This document shows, in pieces, positions 1-7,365 of a stretch of 64,000 nt of DNA. Both the position numbers and the translations under genes were made by a program. Each line of letters starts with the position of its first letter. Within the stretch, counting starts at the first letter, position 1. The DNA is from Massilibacillus massiliensis (GTDB lineage Bacteria; Bacillota; Negativicutes; FLKF01). The stretch lies in NCBI RefSeq assembly GCF_900086705.1, contig NZ_LT575483.1, forward strand, positions 187,166 to 251,165. Reading direction: 5' to 3'. The notes below the pieces were generated by a model. It saw only the letters and a list, made by a program, of their open reading frames with translations. It had not been told where the DNA came from and did no database searches.

Positions 1-452
1 AATTGATTTGTAGTTGCAATAGCATTCAATCGATGTTCGATCCAGTCGGGTGTTCTACCTTGCTTAGTCCATGTCTTAACTGCACGTTCATGGCTACGGC
101 TAATACCAAGTTCTGGGTTAGCATCTTCTTCGAGTCTTTCAAAGAATACCTGGTTGACATACATATGTAATTCTGGTGACAGGTACTTGGCATACGCCAG
201 TGCAATTTGAGGATGTGCGAAGGTGCCTCCTGTGCGTCCACGTTTGGTGTTTAAAACAGTATTCACAGTACTGTTTTCTGCTTTAACTAGTGTTTTAATA
301 AATTCCTGACTTGCTTCTTGGCTAATCCAAAATCTTACCTGTTGGTTAGGATTCTTTCCGCTTGCTTTCCATAGGTCAGTCATTGATACTCTGTCTTTGT
401 CATCTACTCTTATTTTTGTACTGTTGAATTCTAATGGTTGTAGGTTGGTCAT
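1..452 (-). CDS. KilA-N domain protein, 3' part outside window
   Basis: Partial gene of 150 codons that runs off the left edge. The N terminus begins MTNLQPLEF, and the stretch around residues 75-95 has the GRTGGTFAHPQIALAYAKYL signature of the phage KilA-N DNA-binding domain, followed by PELHMYVNQVFFERLEE. KilA-N proteins are phage or large-DNA-virus proteins, often found beside antirepressors, as here (an AntA fragment lies 0.6 kb upstream). No good Shine-Dalgarno sequence is visible before the ATG; instead an inverted repeat of AACGCA/TGCGTT type lies directly in front of it. The domain call is firm, but the exact role is unknown. Confidence 0.85.
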   Translation of the reverse strand, partial: MTNLQPLEFNSTKIRVDDKDRVSMTDLWKASGKNPNQQVRFWISQEASQEFIKTLVKAENSTVNTVLNTKRGRTGGTFAHPQIALAYAKYLSPELHMYVNQVFFERLEEDANPELGISRSHERAVKTWTKQGRTPDWIEHRLNAIATTNQ

Positions 453-456
453 AGGT

Positions 457-474
457 AAACGCAATTTTGCGTTT
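457..474. promoter_or_regulatory. inverted repeat in front of KilA-N gene (copy 1)
   Basis: AAACGCAATTTTGCGTTT forms two 8-base arms around TT, immediately upstream of the KilA-N start codon. A second, slightly degenerate copy lies at 580-595. The paired arrangement fits an operator or an RNA hairpin that masks the start of translation. This is inference only. Confidence 0.4.
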
Positions 475-518
475 AGTAGTTACCAAAGTGACCAGCACGG
501 AGCCGGAAAATCGTTTTA

Positions 519-550
519 GAGAATCCAAAAGTGGATTCTCATTTTTTTTT
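519..550 (+). terminator. intrinsic terminator
   Basis: GAGAATCC and GGATTCTC pair around a 6-base loop and are followed by a run of nine T on the plus strand. No plus-strand gene is visible to its left in the window, so it may block transcription arriving from outside or terminate a small RNA. Confidence 0.6.
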
Positions 551-579
551 GCAGTTGCTTAAGATAAAGAAATCATGAG

Positions 580-595
580 AACGCAGTTTTGCGTT
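580..595. promoter_or_regulatory. inverted repeat (copy 2 of the AACGCA/TGCGTT element)
   Basis: AACGCA, a 4-base loop, then TGCGTT. The same arms occur at 457-474, about 120 bases away and directly in front of the KilA-N gene. Two matching copies in one upstream region suggest a protein-binding site; nothing in the window shows what binds. Confidence 0.3.
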
Positions 596-623
596 TTCTA
601 AAACGATCTTCACAAATGAAAAT

Positions 624-1007
624 CTAGATAGAACACAGTTCATTATTCCCATAAATGTGCAACACCAATAATATCGGGTTCACTCTTAATTGTTTTTTAC
701 AAGTACTAATGAAGAAATCGGTGAGTCCAAAATTGGACTGTCCTAATATTTCCATATACCCCTGAATATCTCTCAGTAGCTGCTTATTTTGTTTTCTTAA
801 AGCAATTAATTCTTTTTCTTCAGGGGTTCGGTTGTCGGCTTCTTTAAAAGAGCCGGTTTTATTGAATTGCTTTACCCATTTATGAAAAGTTGAAGCTGTT
901 AATTCATATTCGCGAATGATTTCACTCGCTGGTTTACCACTGGCATGTAAGGTTACCATTTGTTGCTTAAATTCTTTTGTGTATTCTCGTCTAATCCGTT
1001 TTTCCAT
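624..1007 (-). pseudogene. IS3-family transposase OrfA, degenerate
   Basis: The first 77 or so residues are a helix-turn-helix IS3-family OrfA (MEKRIRREYTKEFKQQMV, then IIREYELTASTFHKWVKQ and GSFKEADN). They are clearly related to OrfA of the intact element at 24215-25436. After LRKQNKQL the reading frame continues in unrelated sequence for about 50 residues, and no OrfB follows. The catalytic integrase half is therefore missing and the gene cannot encode a working transposase by itself. Confidence 0.75.
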
Positions 1008-1081
1008 ATCACTGCCTCTTTTCTTTTTTCTATTTTAGCAGCTCCTTAAAAAAAACTGTCCAGTTTATTGTAGCCTATCCA
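734..1081 (-). mobile_element. remnant of an IS3-family insertion sequence
   Basis: The right boundary is well supported: the end reads TGGATAGGCTACAAT on the minus strand, nearly the same terminal inverted repeat as the intact IS at 24215-25436. At 734 a TGGACTG end is seen, resembling the other terminal repeat of that IS. If both are true ends, the element has an internal deletion to about 350 bases. No matching target duplication is visible. The left edge is uncertain, because another IS-end-like sequence lies in opposite orientation just before it (AGTCCAAAATTGGACT). Confidence 0.55.
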
Positions 1082-1233
1082 CCCCACCAGTCTATACATT
1101 CTGTATAGTAAATATTGTTTTCTATGTTCTGTTTTGCCCATCTTGAAAATTGGCTCTTGTTCAGCTCTAGAAACTCATATAATTCTCTTGCTGTAATCTT
1201 GCCATCTTCTGAAATCTTAATTAGTTGATTCAT
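1082..1233 (-). pseudogene. AntA/AntB-type phage antirepressor, 5' fragment
   Basis: This fragment of about 50 codons starts with ATG behind a strong AAAGGAGGAAACA ribosome binding site. It reads MNQLIKISEDGKITARELYE, then FLELNKSQFSRWAKQNI and a TECIDWW stretch, which is the N terminus of the AntA/AntB antirepressor domain. The coding sequence stops being recognisable exactly at the terminal repeat of the IS remnant. I read it as a phage antirepressor gene disrupted by insertion and later deletion; the C-terminal part is not found in the window. Confidence 0.75.
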
Positions 1234-1250
1234 TGTTTCCTCCTTTTGAT

Positions 1251-1430
1251 TGACTAAAGTAAATCACTTTTCCTACACACCAAAGTGACGGCAACTGAAC
1301 TTTCATACGCTAAAGTAATACCCGCCCCTATTGCTCACAAAGTACCCGCTTTGGAATCAGCTCATTAGTGTCCAGTACTTTCGCTCAAATTTGCGCTAAA
1401 GTCTACATCGGTACTTATGGGCGGGTATCA
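1251..1430. promoter_or_regulatory. repeat-rich region upstream of the antirepressor fragment
   Basis: This gene-free stretch carries several copies of an AAAGT core (near 1256, 1282, 1311, 1340 and 1399), some preceded by CTA or CCA, plus an inverted pair ATACCCGCCC (1318-1327) and GGGCGGGTAT (1420-1429). It lies where the promoter of the antirepressor gene would be. Repeated cores suggest repressor binding sites, and the inverted pair could also fold in RNA. Evidence is by eye only. Confidence 0.3.
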
Positions 1431-1456
1431 GTACTCCTCACTTCAGGTAACTCAAT

Positions 1457-1485
1457 AAAAAAAGGAGCGTCATTTTCGACGCCCC
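1457..1485 (-). terminator. intrinsic terminator of the zinc-ribbon gene
   Basis: On the minus strand GGGGCGTC and GACGCTCC pair (one mismatch) around GAAAAT and are followed by a run of seven T. It lies a few bases after the stop codon of the minus-strand gene 1492-1809. Confidence 0.8.
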
Positions 1486-1491
1486 ATCAAT

Positions 1492-1809
1492 TTAAATTTG
1501 ATTATACTTTTTTTCATATGGTGATAGTGATCTATGTTTCTCCTCTGGTAAGTCTCTACCACAATATCTACAAACCTTTGCGTCTGGCTTTATCATCTCA
1601 GCACACAAAGGACATTTCTTCATGCCATCGTCTAGCATTGCTTGTTCATTAGGTTTGATAAGGATAGCATGTACTAGGGCAATGATTGAAAATGTAAATC
1701 CATACAGCCACCACCAAAAGAAACTTCTACCTTTTGATCCTGCAATATAACTAACAATACAACCTAAGATAATTCCTTGCATTAAAACTAGCCATTCCAT
1801 TATTGACAC
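1492..1809 (-). CDS. small membrane protein with C-terminal zinc ribbon
   Basis: About 105 residues. Two hydrophobic segments come first (MEWLVLMQGIILGCIVSYI, then FFWWWLYGFTFSIIALVHAIL), followed by a cytoplasmic double-knuckle zinc ribbon CPLCAEMIKPDAKVCRYCG. I chose the GTG at 1809 because GAGGTGG stands 5 bases before it; an ATG nine bases further in is also possible. The arrangement resembles small zinc-ribbon membrane proteins found in phages and plasmids, some with superinfection-immunity-like domains. The function is unknown. It is followed by its own terminator and appears monocistronic. Confidence 0.65.
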   Translation of the reverse strand: MSIMEWLVLMQGIILGCIVSYIAGSKGRSFFWWWLYGFTFSIIALVHAILIKPNEQAMLDDGMKKCPLCAEMIKPDAKVCRYCGRDLPEEKHRSLSPYEKKYNQI

Positions 1810-2530
1810 ATTGACCACCTCATTATTTTTATATTGTATCCCAAAGGGATGAAGTTATAGAAAGCACTAAAATTGAGCCATGGTTTATAAGGCTTTACAC
1901 TATATAAAATGTTCAAAAACAATGGGGTATGATAGAAAACCTTAGTCCCCTTAATTCTGGACATTTTATCACCTGGCTTTCATAGTAGTAGATCATTGAT
2001 AATAAAATTTCTCCATTTAACTTCCCATATCCTGCCAAGACAATTTATATATTTACAAAATATATTATGTGGGACAGGATAGAATGGTATTTAAGAGATT
2101 TTGGTTTACACATAAGTGTGGAAAGAACAGAATCCTTATTTTACGGTGGATTAAGTTAAAATAATACTATTGCTTTACTAATCAATGTAATAAATTAAGT
2201 CTTGAGGTAATACCGCAAGTCCGGATAATCCTATACTTGCATTTGGAATAAAAAAAAGACACCCCATTTCTAATGTGATACCACAAAATATATAGATATG
2301 AAAGTTCAATATATCCAAAAATCAGCCCTTATAAATCAAGGCTTCACACCCTCTAAAATGTATCAAAAATGCTTTTCGCTTATAATTGTATCAAAAGCAT
2401 AATTTTGGTCATTTTAGCTATTAAGGCACCTCAGAAGCTTATAGAGCGTTTTCCACTGTTTTTCTTACTTTATAATCGTCCACTAATGGAAAATCACCAT
2501 CAAAAATGGCGTTATTTATATATACTTTTA
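1810..2530. other. AT-rich region without a recognisable gene
   Basis: No convincing coding sequence. Two imperfect copies of a stretch with the core AAGGCTT-ACAC-AAAATGT occur near 1890-1915 and 2338-2365, each followed by a run of A, which hints at an old duplication or decayed mobile element. A plus-strand promoter-like sequence at the right end belongs to the toxin locus. Confidence 0.4.
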
Positions 2531-2532
2531 CC

Positions 2533-2552
2533 TTGACAAATAATGTTATAAT
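2533..2552 (+). promoter_or_regulatory. probable promoter of the small toxin gene
   Basis: TTGACA at 2533-2538 and TGTTATAAT (an extended -10) at 2544-2552. These two boxes are too close (8 bases) to work together. Either the extended -10 acts with a weak -35 upstream, or TTGACA pairs with TATAGA at 2557-2562 (spacing 18). Either way a promoter firing into 2570-2690 is likely. Confidence 0.5.
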
Positions 2553-2616
2553 CAAATATAGACGTACTGAAACGGAAGCGGTTTGCTTAATCTGCCCTAA
2601 AAGGCAGGTGTTGCCA

Positions 2617-2685
2617 ATGGATAATATAATCATGATACTTATTATGATTTTTTTAATCCTTGCTGTAACGCAAAACAACCGCTAA
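2617..2685 (+). CDS. candidate type I toxin, 22-residue hydrophobic peptide
   Basis: An ATG at 2617 follows GGCAGGTG at a 6-base spacing and opens a 22-codon frame beginning MDNIIMILIM. It continues as one uninterrupted hydrophobic helix (IFLILAV) and ends in a polar tail TQNNR, which is the usual form of Fst/TxpA/holin-like type I toxins that insert in the membrane. The stop codon lies inside the left arm of a strong terminator. A consensus promoter on the opposite strand downstream would produce an RNA complementary to the 3' part of this message. No family match could be tested here. Confidence 0.6.
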   Translation: MDNIIMILIMIFLILAVTQNNR

Positions 2686-2715
2686 CTCCCTCGAAAAGTT
2701 TTAGCGGTTGTTTTT
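2674..2715. terminator. bidirectional terminator shared by toxin mRNA and antisense RNA
   Basis: AACAACCGCTAA and TTAGCGGTTGTT pair around a loop of about 15 bases and are followed by TTTTT on the plus strand. On the minus strand the same stem is followed by a shorter T-rich sequence (TTTTGCG). The two convergent transcripts would therefore overlap across this hairpin. Confidence 0.75.
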
Positions 2716-2768
2716 CTTAAAACTACTCTATACTTTTTGCTAGGCGAACTGTTTCCAGTGCGTCTTTA
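2674..2768 (-). ncRNA. candidate antisense RNA (antitoxin of the type I system)
   Basis: Predicted transcript of about 95 nucleotides. It starts 7-8 bases after the -10 box at 2776-2781 and ends in the shared hairpin at 2674-2715. Its 3' half is fully complementary to the end of the toxin message. This geometry, with convergent genes overlapping at a bidirectional terminator, is the known layout of Fst, TxpA and BsrG type systems. The ends are inferred from promoter and hairpin only. Confidence 0.5.
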
Positions 2769-2775
2769 TATATTT

Positions 2776-2804
2776 ATTATAACCACAATATTAATAAATA
2801 TCAA
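2776..2804 (-). promoter_or_regulatory. consensus promoter of the antisense RNA
   Basis: On the minus strand TTGATA (plus 2799-2804) is separated by exactly 17 bases from TATAAT (plus 2776-2781). This is one of the closest matches to a housekeeping sigma promoter in the window, and no protein gene follows it, only the 3' end of the toxin gene in antisense. Confidence 0.65.
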
Positions 2805-2824
2805 TATGAATCCACAAAAAACAA

Positions 2825-2856
2825 AGCAGGGCTAAATTATAGCTCTGCTTTTCTTA
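2825..2856. terminator. intrinsic terminator, possibly bidirectional
   Basis: AGCAGGGCTA and TAGCTCTGCT pair around a short AT loop. TTTTCTT follows on the plus strand, and a T-rich run follows on the minus strand after GCTTTG. It probably insulates the toxin locus from its right side. Confidence 0.55.
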
Positions 2857-3084
2857 TGTCATAACGATCTGTTAATAATAACTATTATTGTTTGCCCACA
2901 AACTCTCAATTTGCCCACAAGATTTCACTAGTTATATTCTGGTTAATCTCAGGTGAACCCTTGATAACGCGGGCTATACCGCCGGTAAGGAATTAAAAGA
3001 ATTTCTCTTTTTCACCTTGCCCCAAAGACTGCTGTTCTGTTGTTTTACGCGTTAAGACTAACATATTTAATATAAAATGTCAAG

Positions 3085-4200
3085 CTATTCATTTATCTCT
3101 GCAAAAATATCATCCATTGCCGGGCGTTCTTGTGACAGTCCAAAAGTTTCAATTATTAGTTGATCAAGTGTTAAAATTTGATTTTCCTCTTCCACACAAC
3201 ATCGTTGCAAATTTTTGAATAAAAAATTAAACAATTTAGGTGTTACTTCTTCTGCTGCTATTTTAATATAAGCTGCTCTGATCCATTGTGGAAACTTCGG
3301 AGTTTGTTGTTTAAAAAAATTCGACAATATATTAAATCGATATTGATGATCTGATAATGCAAAATCACGTTCTTCCATCTCTACTTCATTAAATATGTTC
3401 GCACACACCCATTCTTTTTCTACTAATTTATTGCATATTTTTTGTCGGTCAGTTGCTACATATTTTTCAATTATAATTGCTTCTATTGTTTTTGTATGCT
3501 CTTTATTATGAAAAAAGCCCATTAACTTCTCTATATCGACTTTAGCTTGATCAGATAAATATAGATCTAACGTATCTTTAAATAATTTATATAGATCTAA
3601 ACTAATACCTACATCGCGTAATACGTATAATGGATTCATGTAATAATGTCCCTTTATATCTAATCGTATAATCCCTTTTACATCCATCAATTTTATAAAT
3701 GCTCTAGTCCTTTTCAAACATAAATCTATAATATCTGCAATATCATGAATTGATACACAGACTAAACCTAATCTCGTTTGTTTTACAATGCAATTATTTT
3801 TATCAATATAATCAATCAATGCAGTAATTCTTCCTAACGTCATGTAATCAACCTTTTCTGCATCAAATTTGCAAATTTCCACTAAGGTTGGTCTTGGTTT
3901 ATTTCTTGCGGACATAAATATTTTAGCAAATTTGGTCGAACCGCCAAACACTTTATACTTTAACTTATCAGAATCCCACATATTGAATTCGTGCTGTTGA
4001 TTTATAAAATATTCTTTGCTTTTTTTATTTGACTGTAGAACTCCAAATGAATTGTTATTTTTAGTAATTATTTTGTTTTTTACCGATGCAATATTTTCAA
4101 ACTCATTATAAATAGATTTTTCAATTTCTGCTGGATTAAGTATCGGATTTGTCTGCAAAACTTCTAAAGCTTTTTCCGTTATAAAATCTTCTAAATTCAT
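3085..4200 (-). CDS. RepL-like winged-helix protein
   Basis: 371 residues. The centre (about 130-220) has a winged-helix pattern: SIHDIADIIDLCLKRTRAFI, then a GIIRLD-type wing and a YYMNPLYV strand. The same plan occurs in the prophage protein at 50790-51311 (YYMNPIFFF) and is typical of plasmid RepL-like replication proteins. The N-terminal 90 and C-terminal 150 residues are not recognised. The start is supported by AAGAAGGATGATATAAA before the ATG. It stands alone, with the divergent TA locus on one side and the aro terminator on the other. It may be a relic of an integrated plasmid or phage; function unproven. Confidence 0.5.
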   Translation of the reverse strand: MNLEDFITEKALEVLQTNPILNPAEIEKSIYNEFENIASVKNKIITKNNNSFGVLQSNKKSKEYFINQQHEFNMWDSDKLKYKVFGGSTKFAKIFMSARNKPRPTLVEICKFDAEKVDYMTLGRITALIDYIDKNNCIVKQTRLGLVCVSIHDIADIIDLCLKRTRAFIKLMDVKGIIRLDIKGHYYMNPLYVLRDVGISLDLYKLFKDTLDLYLSDQAKVDIEKLMGFFHNKEHTKTIEAIIIEKYVATDRQKICNKLVEKEWVCANIFNEVEMEERDFALSDHQYRFNILSNFFKQQTPKFPQWIRAAYIKIAAEEVTPKLFNFLFKNLQRCCVEEENQILTLDQLIIETFGLSQERPAMDDIFAEINE

Positions 4201-4511
4201 TTTATATCATCCTTCTTAATTGCTTTATTTAGTTTTATATTCCAATTCAGATTTTGTTGTCATCCTTATATTTTAAAAATATTACTATAGAAATTTAAAT
4301 ACAGCTTTATCTCTTGTCTCGAACTCTACCTAAAGTCTTTATCATTTTAAAAATTTCTACCTTATAAATAAAATCTTTTCTCTACTATATTCGCATTAAA
4401 ATGCCGCTTTAGTAGATTAAAGGATATTAATAAATCCAGCTCATTACATTCTATACCCCCGGCACAAAATTGTTCCTTAAAAAGATTTCTTAGCACTACA
4501 TTGTACCGTTG
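4201..4511. other. intergenic region, no gene seen
   Basis: AT-rich, with no open frame behind a ribosome binding site. A weak hairpin (CTACTA / TAGTAG with an inner GCATT / AATGC pair) lies near 4381-4415. The promoter of the RepL-like gene should be in the first 100 bases, but no clear boxes were found. Confidence 0.4.
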
Positions 4512-4538
4512 AAAACAAAAACAGGGCTAGCCCTGTTT
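4512..4538 (-). terminator. terminator of the pilus-aro operon
   Basis: AACAGGG-CTAG-CCCTGTT is a near-perfect palindrome, followed on the minus strand by TTTTGTTTT. It lies 22 bases after the aroB stop codon and is the natural end of the long minus-strand cluster. Confidence 0.85.
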
Positions 4539-4560
4539 ATATAAATTTAAACTACATTAT

Positions 4561-5646
4561 TTATTCAATGATTTCTTTTAATATATCTTTTACTAATTCA
4601 TCAGGTACATTATTATGTACTATTACACTACCAATATGATTGATTAAGACCCAATTTATTTTACCATTGACGGCTTTTTTATCTCGGAACAATATTTCAA
4701 AAATCTTCTGTTCAGAACAACCTACAGCCTTTATCGGTAAATGAAATTTCTCGATTATAGCAGAAACTTTTCTGACAGTTTCTATTTCTATTAAACCGAG
4801 TCGATGACTTATTAGCACAGCCCCAAACATCCCTATCGCTACTGCCTCTCCATGATTATATTTCGTATAGCCAGTAACATTTTCGATAGCATGTGCAATC
4901 GTATGTCCAAAATTCAAAATAATCCTTGTCGATGATTCTTTCTCATCTTTACTTACAACATCCGCTTTTATTTCACAGGAACGTGCGACGATATGCGCCA
5001 TGACTTCTACATCTAGATTAAGAATTCGATCTGTATTGTTATCAAGATATTGAAAAAAATTCGCATCTGCAATCATGCCATATTTAATTACTTCTGCAAG
5101 CCCAGTGTAAATCTCACGTTTTGGCAAACTACTTAAAACGTTTAAATCAATACATACTAGTTTGGGCTGATAGAATGCACCAATTAAATTTTTTCCTAAA
5201 GGATGGTTAATTGCCACTTTTCCACCAACACTCGAATCAACTTGTGCCAATAGACTAGTTGGAAGCTGTATAAAAGGTACCCCTCTCAAATAGGTTGCAG
5301 CAACAAATCCGGTTAAATCACCAACCACGCCTCCTCCCAGTGCAAAAATCGGAGATTTTCTATCTAAACCTAAAGTTATCACTTTGGTATAAATCGCCTC
5401 AACAACTTCAAAGCACTTAGCCTTTTCCCCTGCATCAACGATAAAAAATTCAACTTTTAAACCAGCTTTGGATAAAATCCGAATAATTTTTTCACCGTAT
5501 AAAGGAAATACATTATTATCACAAACAATGAAAGCAGTATCAGAAAAGTTAAATTTTTTTATACTATAATCCAGCTTATCAAACATGGATTCTCCGATTC
5601 TAATATCATAACTAGTCTCCGGCAAATGTACTGTTACACTATGCAC
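4561..5646 (-). CDS. aroB: 3-dehydroquinate synthase
   Basis: Converts DAHP to 3-dehydroquinate, step two of the shikimate pathway (cytoplasmic, NAD- and metal-dependent). Visible family signatures: the GGGVVGDLTGFVAATYLRG loop, LPTSLLAQVDSSVGGK, the metal ligand region GLAEVIKYG and NFGHTIAHAIE with metal-binding His. From the GTG at 5646 (behind AGAGGAG) the protein is 361 residues, the normal AroB length; an upstream ATG at 5655 is also possible. It overlaps the end of aroK by a few bases, so the two are translationally coupled. Last gene of the operon. Confidence 0.95.
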   Translation of the reverse strand: MHSVTVHLPETSYDIRIGESMFDKLDYSIKKFNFSDTAFIVCDNNVFPLYGEKIIRILSKAGLKVEFFIVDAGEKAKCFEVVEAIYTKVITLGLDRKSPIFALGGGVVGDLTGFVAATYLRGVPFIQLPTSLLAQVDSSVGGKVAINHPLGKNLIGAFYQPKLVCIDLNVLSSLPKREIYTGLAEVIKYGMIADANFFQYLDNNTDRILNLDVEVMAHIVARSCEIKADVVSKDEKESSTRIILNFGHTIAHAIENVTGYTKYNHGEAVAIGMFGAVLISHRLGLIEIETVRKVSAIIEKFHLPIKAVGCSEQKIFEILFRDKKAVNGKINWVLINHIGSVIVHNNVPDELVKDILKEIIE

Positions 5647-6163
5647 GCAACTCATCTCCTCTCTTAAGAAATCTAATAATTTCATCTACAACTTGCAATG
5701 GAGATAATAGACTGGTATCAATCATACACTCTGATTGCTTATATAGATGTGCTCTATCATTTAATAAATCAATAATTTTTTTTCGTTTATCATTTTGATT
5801 TAATAAAGGTCTTGTATTTTTTCTCCTACTGGTTCGTTCTAAAATTACATCAACATCTGCTGTAAGTGTAATAATTATACTATTTTCCTTTAGTGCCATT
5901 AGATTCTCTTTCTTTAATACAACTCCACCGCCTGTAGAAATTACAGCACTACTAAATTTCGAAACTCTGCGAATTAATTCCACCTCTTTGTTTCGAAAAT
6001 ATATTTCACCATGTTGAACAAACATATCTGCTATACTCATTTGATTTTCAGCTTCAATTTTGCTATCCGTATCAATAAAAGAATACCCCAGTTTATTGGC
6101 AAGCAATTTTCCTGCACTCGTTTTTCCTGTTCCCATAAATCCTATTAAAACAATATTTTTCAT
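5639..6163 (-). CDS. aroK: shikimate kinase
   Basis: 174 residues. Phosphorylates shikimate at the 3-OH using ATP. The Walker A GFMGTGKTSAGK lies at residues 8-19, the shikimate-binding DTD motif follows (DTDSKIE), STGGGVVLK is the glycine-rich substrate loop, and the lid arginine region is RRKNTRPLL. It lies six bases after aroC and overlaps aroB. Could also be named aroL; the family is certain. Confidence 0.95.
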   Translation of the reverse strand: MKNIVLIGFMGTGKTSAGKLLANKLGYSFIDTDSKIEAENQMSIADMFVQHGEIYFRNKEVELIRRVSKFSSAVISTGGGVVLKKENLMALKENSIIITLTADVDVILERTSRRKNTRPLLNQNDKRKKIIDLLNDRAHLYKQSECMIDTSLLSPLQVVDEIIRFLKRGDELRA

Positions 6164-6169
6164 TCCTAT

Positions 6170-7315
6170 TCACCCATTAATTCTAGTTATATAGCTTTTA
6201 ATTGTACTCAATAAATCCTCCATACAATCTCCACCAAATTTTTGCAATATTGTTTCTACCAAAACAATAGCCACCATAGCTTCGCCTACAACTGAAGCCG
6301 CCGAAACTGCACATACATCACTACGTTCAGTATTTGCGGATACAGCTCTTTTACTTGCAATATCTACTGAGGCGAGAGGTTTCATCAAAGTTGGAATAGG
6401 TTTCATAGCAGCTCTAACCAAAATGGGTTCTCCATTGCTCATTCCCCCTTCTATACCTCCCGCATGATTGGTATTACGATAGTACTGATTTAATTCATTA
6501 ATAAAAATTTCATCATGTGCTTGGCTCCCTAGCAAATTTGCATATTCAAATCCTTCTCCAATTTCAACTCCCTTAATTGCCTGAATTGACATCATAGCCG
6601 CTGCCAAACGAGCATCTAACCTTCTATCCCATTGGATATGGCTCCCAATCCCCTCCATCATACCAGTAACAATGACTTCAAAAGCTCCCCCTATTGTGTC
6701 GCCGCTCTTTTTTACATCGTCAATTTTCATTTTCATTTTTTCTTCGGCTTTTGGATCATAACAATTTAATTCTGTATCTTTTTTGTTGAAAGCTGCAAAA
6801 TCAAGATTTGTTTTATCTATGACCACACCACCGATATTTACGACATGTGAAAAAACGTTAATACCACAAGAAAGAAGTAAATTTTTAGCTAAAGCACCAA
6901 CGGCAACTCTTATCGCCGTTTCTCTAGCACTCGCCCGTTCTAAAATATCACGAATATCTTTACGCCCGTATTTACGAACTCCGATTAAATCAGCATGTCC
7001 AGGTCTGGCTGCAGTAACCACAGGTCCAGTCGCTTCACCAAATGCAGACATTTTGTCCTGCCAATTTTCCCAGTCTTTATTTCTTATTCGCAAAGTAATT
7101 GGATCTCCTAAAGTTTCTCCAAAGCGAACACCAGAAATTATTTCAACCTTATCCGTTTCAATTTTCATCCGCCCACCGCGTCCATATCCTTGCTGACGAC
7201 GCGCTAAATCTTCATTTATCAAGTCAATATTTATTTTTAATCCCGCAGGAATTCCCTCTACGATTGCAGTTAGACATTGTCCATGCGATTCTCCAGAAGT
7301 TAAAAAACGAAACAT
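6170..7315 (-). CDS. aroC: chorismate synthase
   Basis: 381 residues. Makes chorismate from EPSP with reduced FMN, the last common step of aromatic biosynthesis. Signatures present: GESHGQCLTAIVEGIPAG at the start, RRQQGYGRGGRMKIE, and RASARETAIRVAVGALAK in the middle. GGTGGATGT precedes the ATG. It follows pilO after 50 bases, so pilus and aro genes are probably on one transcript, an arrangement typical of Negativicutes and related Firmicutes. Confidence 0.95.
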   Translation of the reverse strand: MFRFLTSGESHGQCLTAIVEGIPAGLKINIDLINEDLARRQQGYGRGGRMKIETDKVEIISGVRFGETLGDPITLRIRNKDWENWQDKMSAFGEATGPVVTAARPGHADLIGVRKYGRKDIRDILERASARETAIRVAVGALAKNLLLSCGINVFSHVVNIGGVVIDKTNLDFAAFNKKDTELNCYDPKAEEKMKMKIDDVKKSGDTIGGAFEVIVTGMMEGIGSHIQWDRRLDARLAAAMMSIQAIKGVEIGEGFEYANLLGSQAHDEIFINELNQYYRNTNHAGGIEGGMSNGEPILVRAAMKPIPTLMKPLASVDIASKRAVSANTERSDVCAVSAASVVGEAMVAIVLVETILQKFGGDCMEDLLSTIKSYITRING

Positions 7316-7365
7316 ACATCCACCCCACCCATTTTATTTTTTTAATAAACAATATACCTGCTTGT

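Noticed and set aside
26-241. 71-codon frame near the left edge
   Set aside because: It is a shifted frame of the KilA-N gene, which has clear domain motifs and continues to the edge.
2533-2552. TTGACA and TATAAT taken as one promoter
   Set aside because: They are only eight bases apart, far from the needed 16-18; other pairings are proposed instead.
2439-2678. 79-codon minus-strand frame over the toxin locus
   Set aside because: It runs antisense to the toxin message, has no ribosome binding site and resembles no protein; the plus-strand peptide and antisense RNA explain the region better.
2940-3060. Possible tRNA or structured RNA (GCGGGCTATACCGCC)
   Set aside because: Only one short stem could be drawn and no tRNA arms or CCA end were found.
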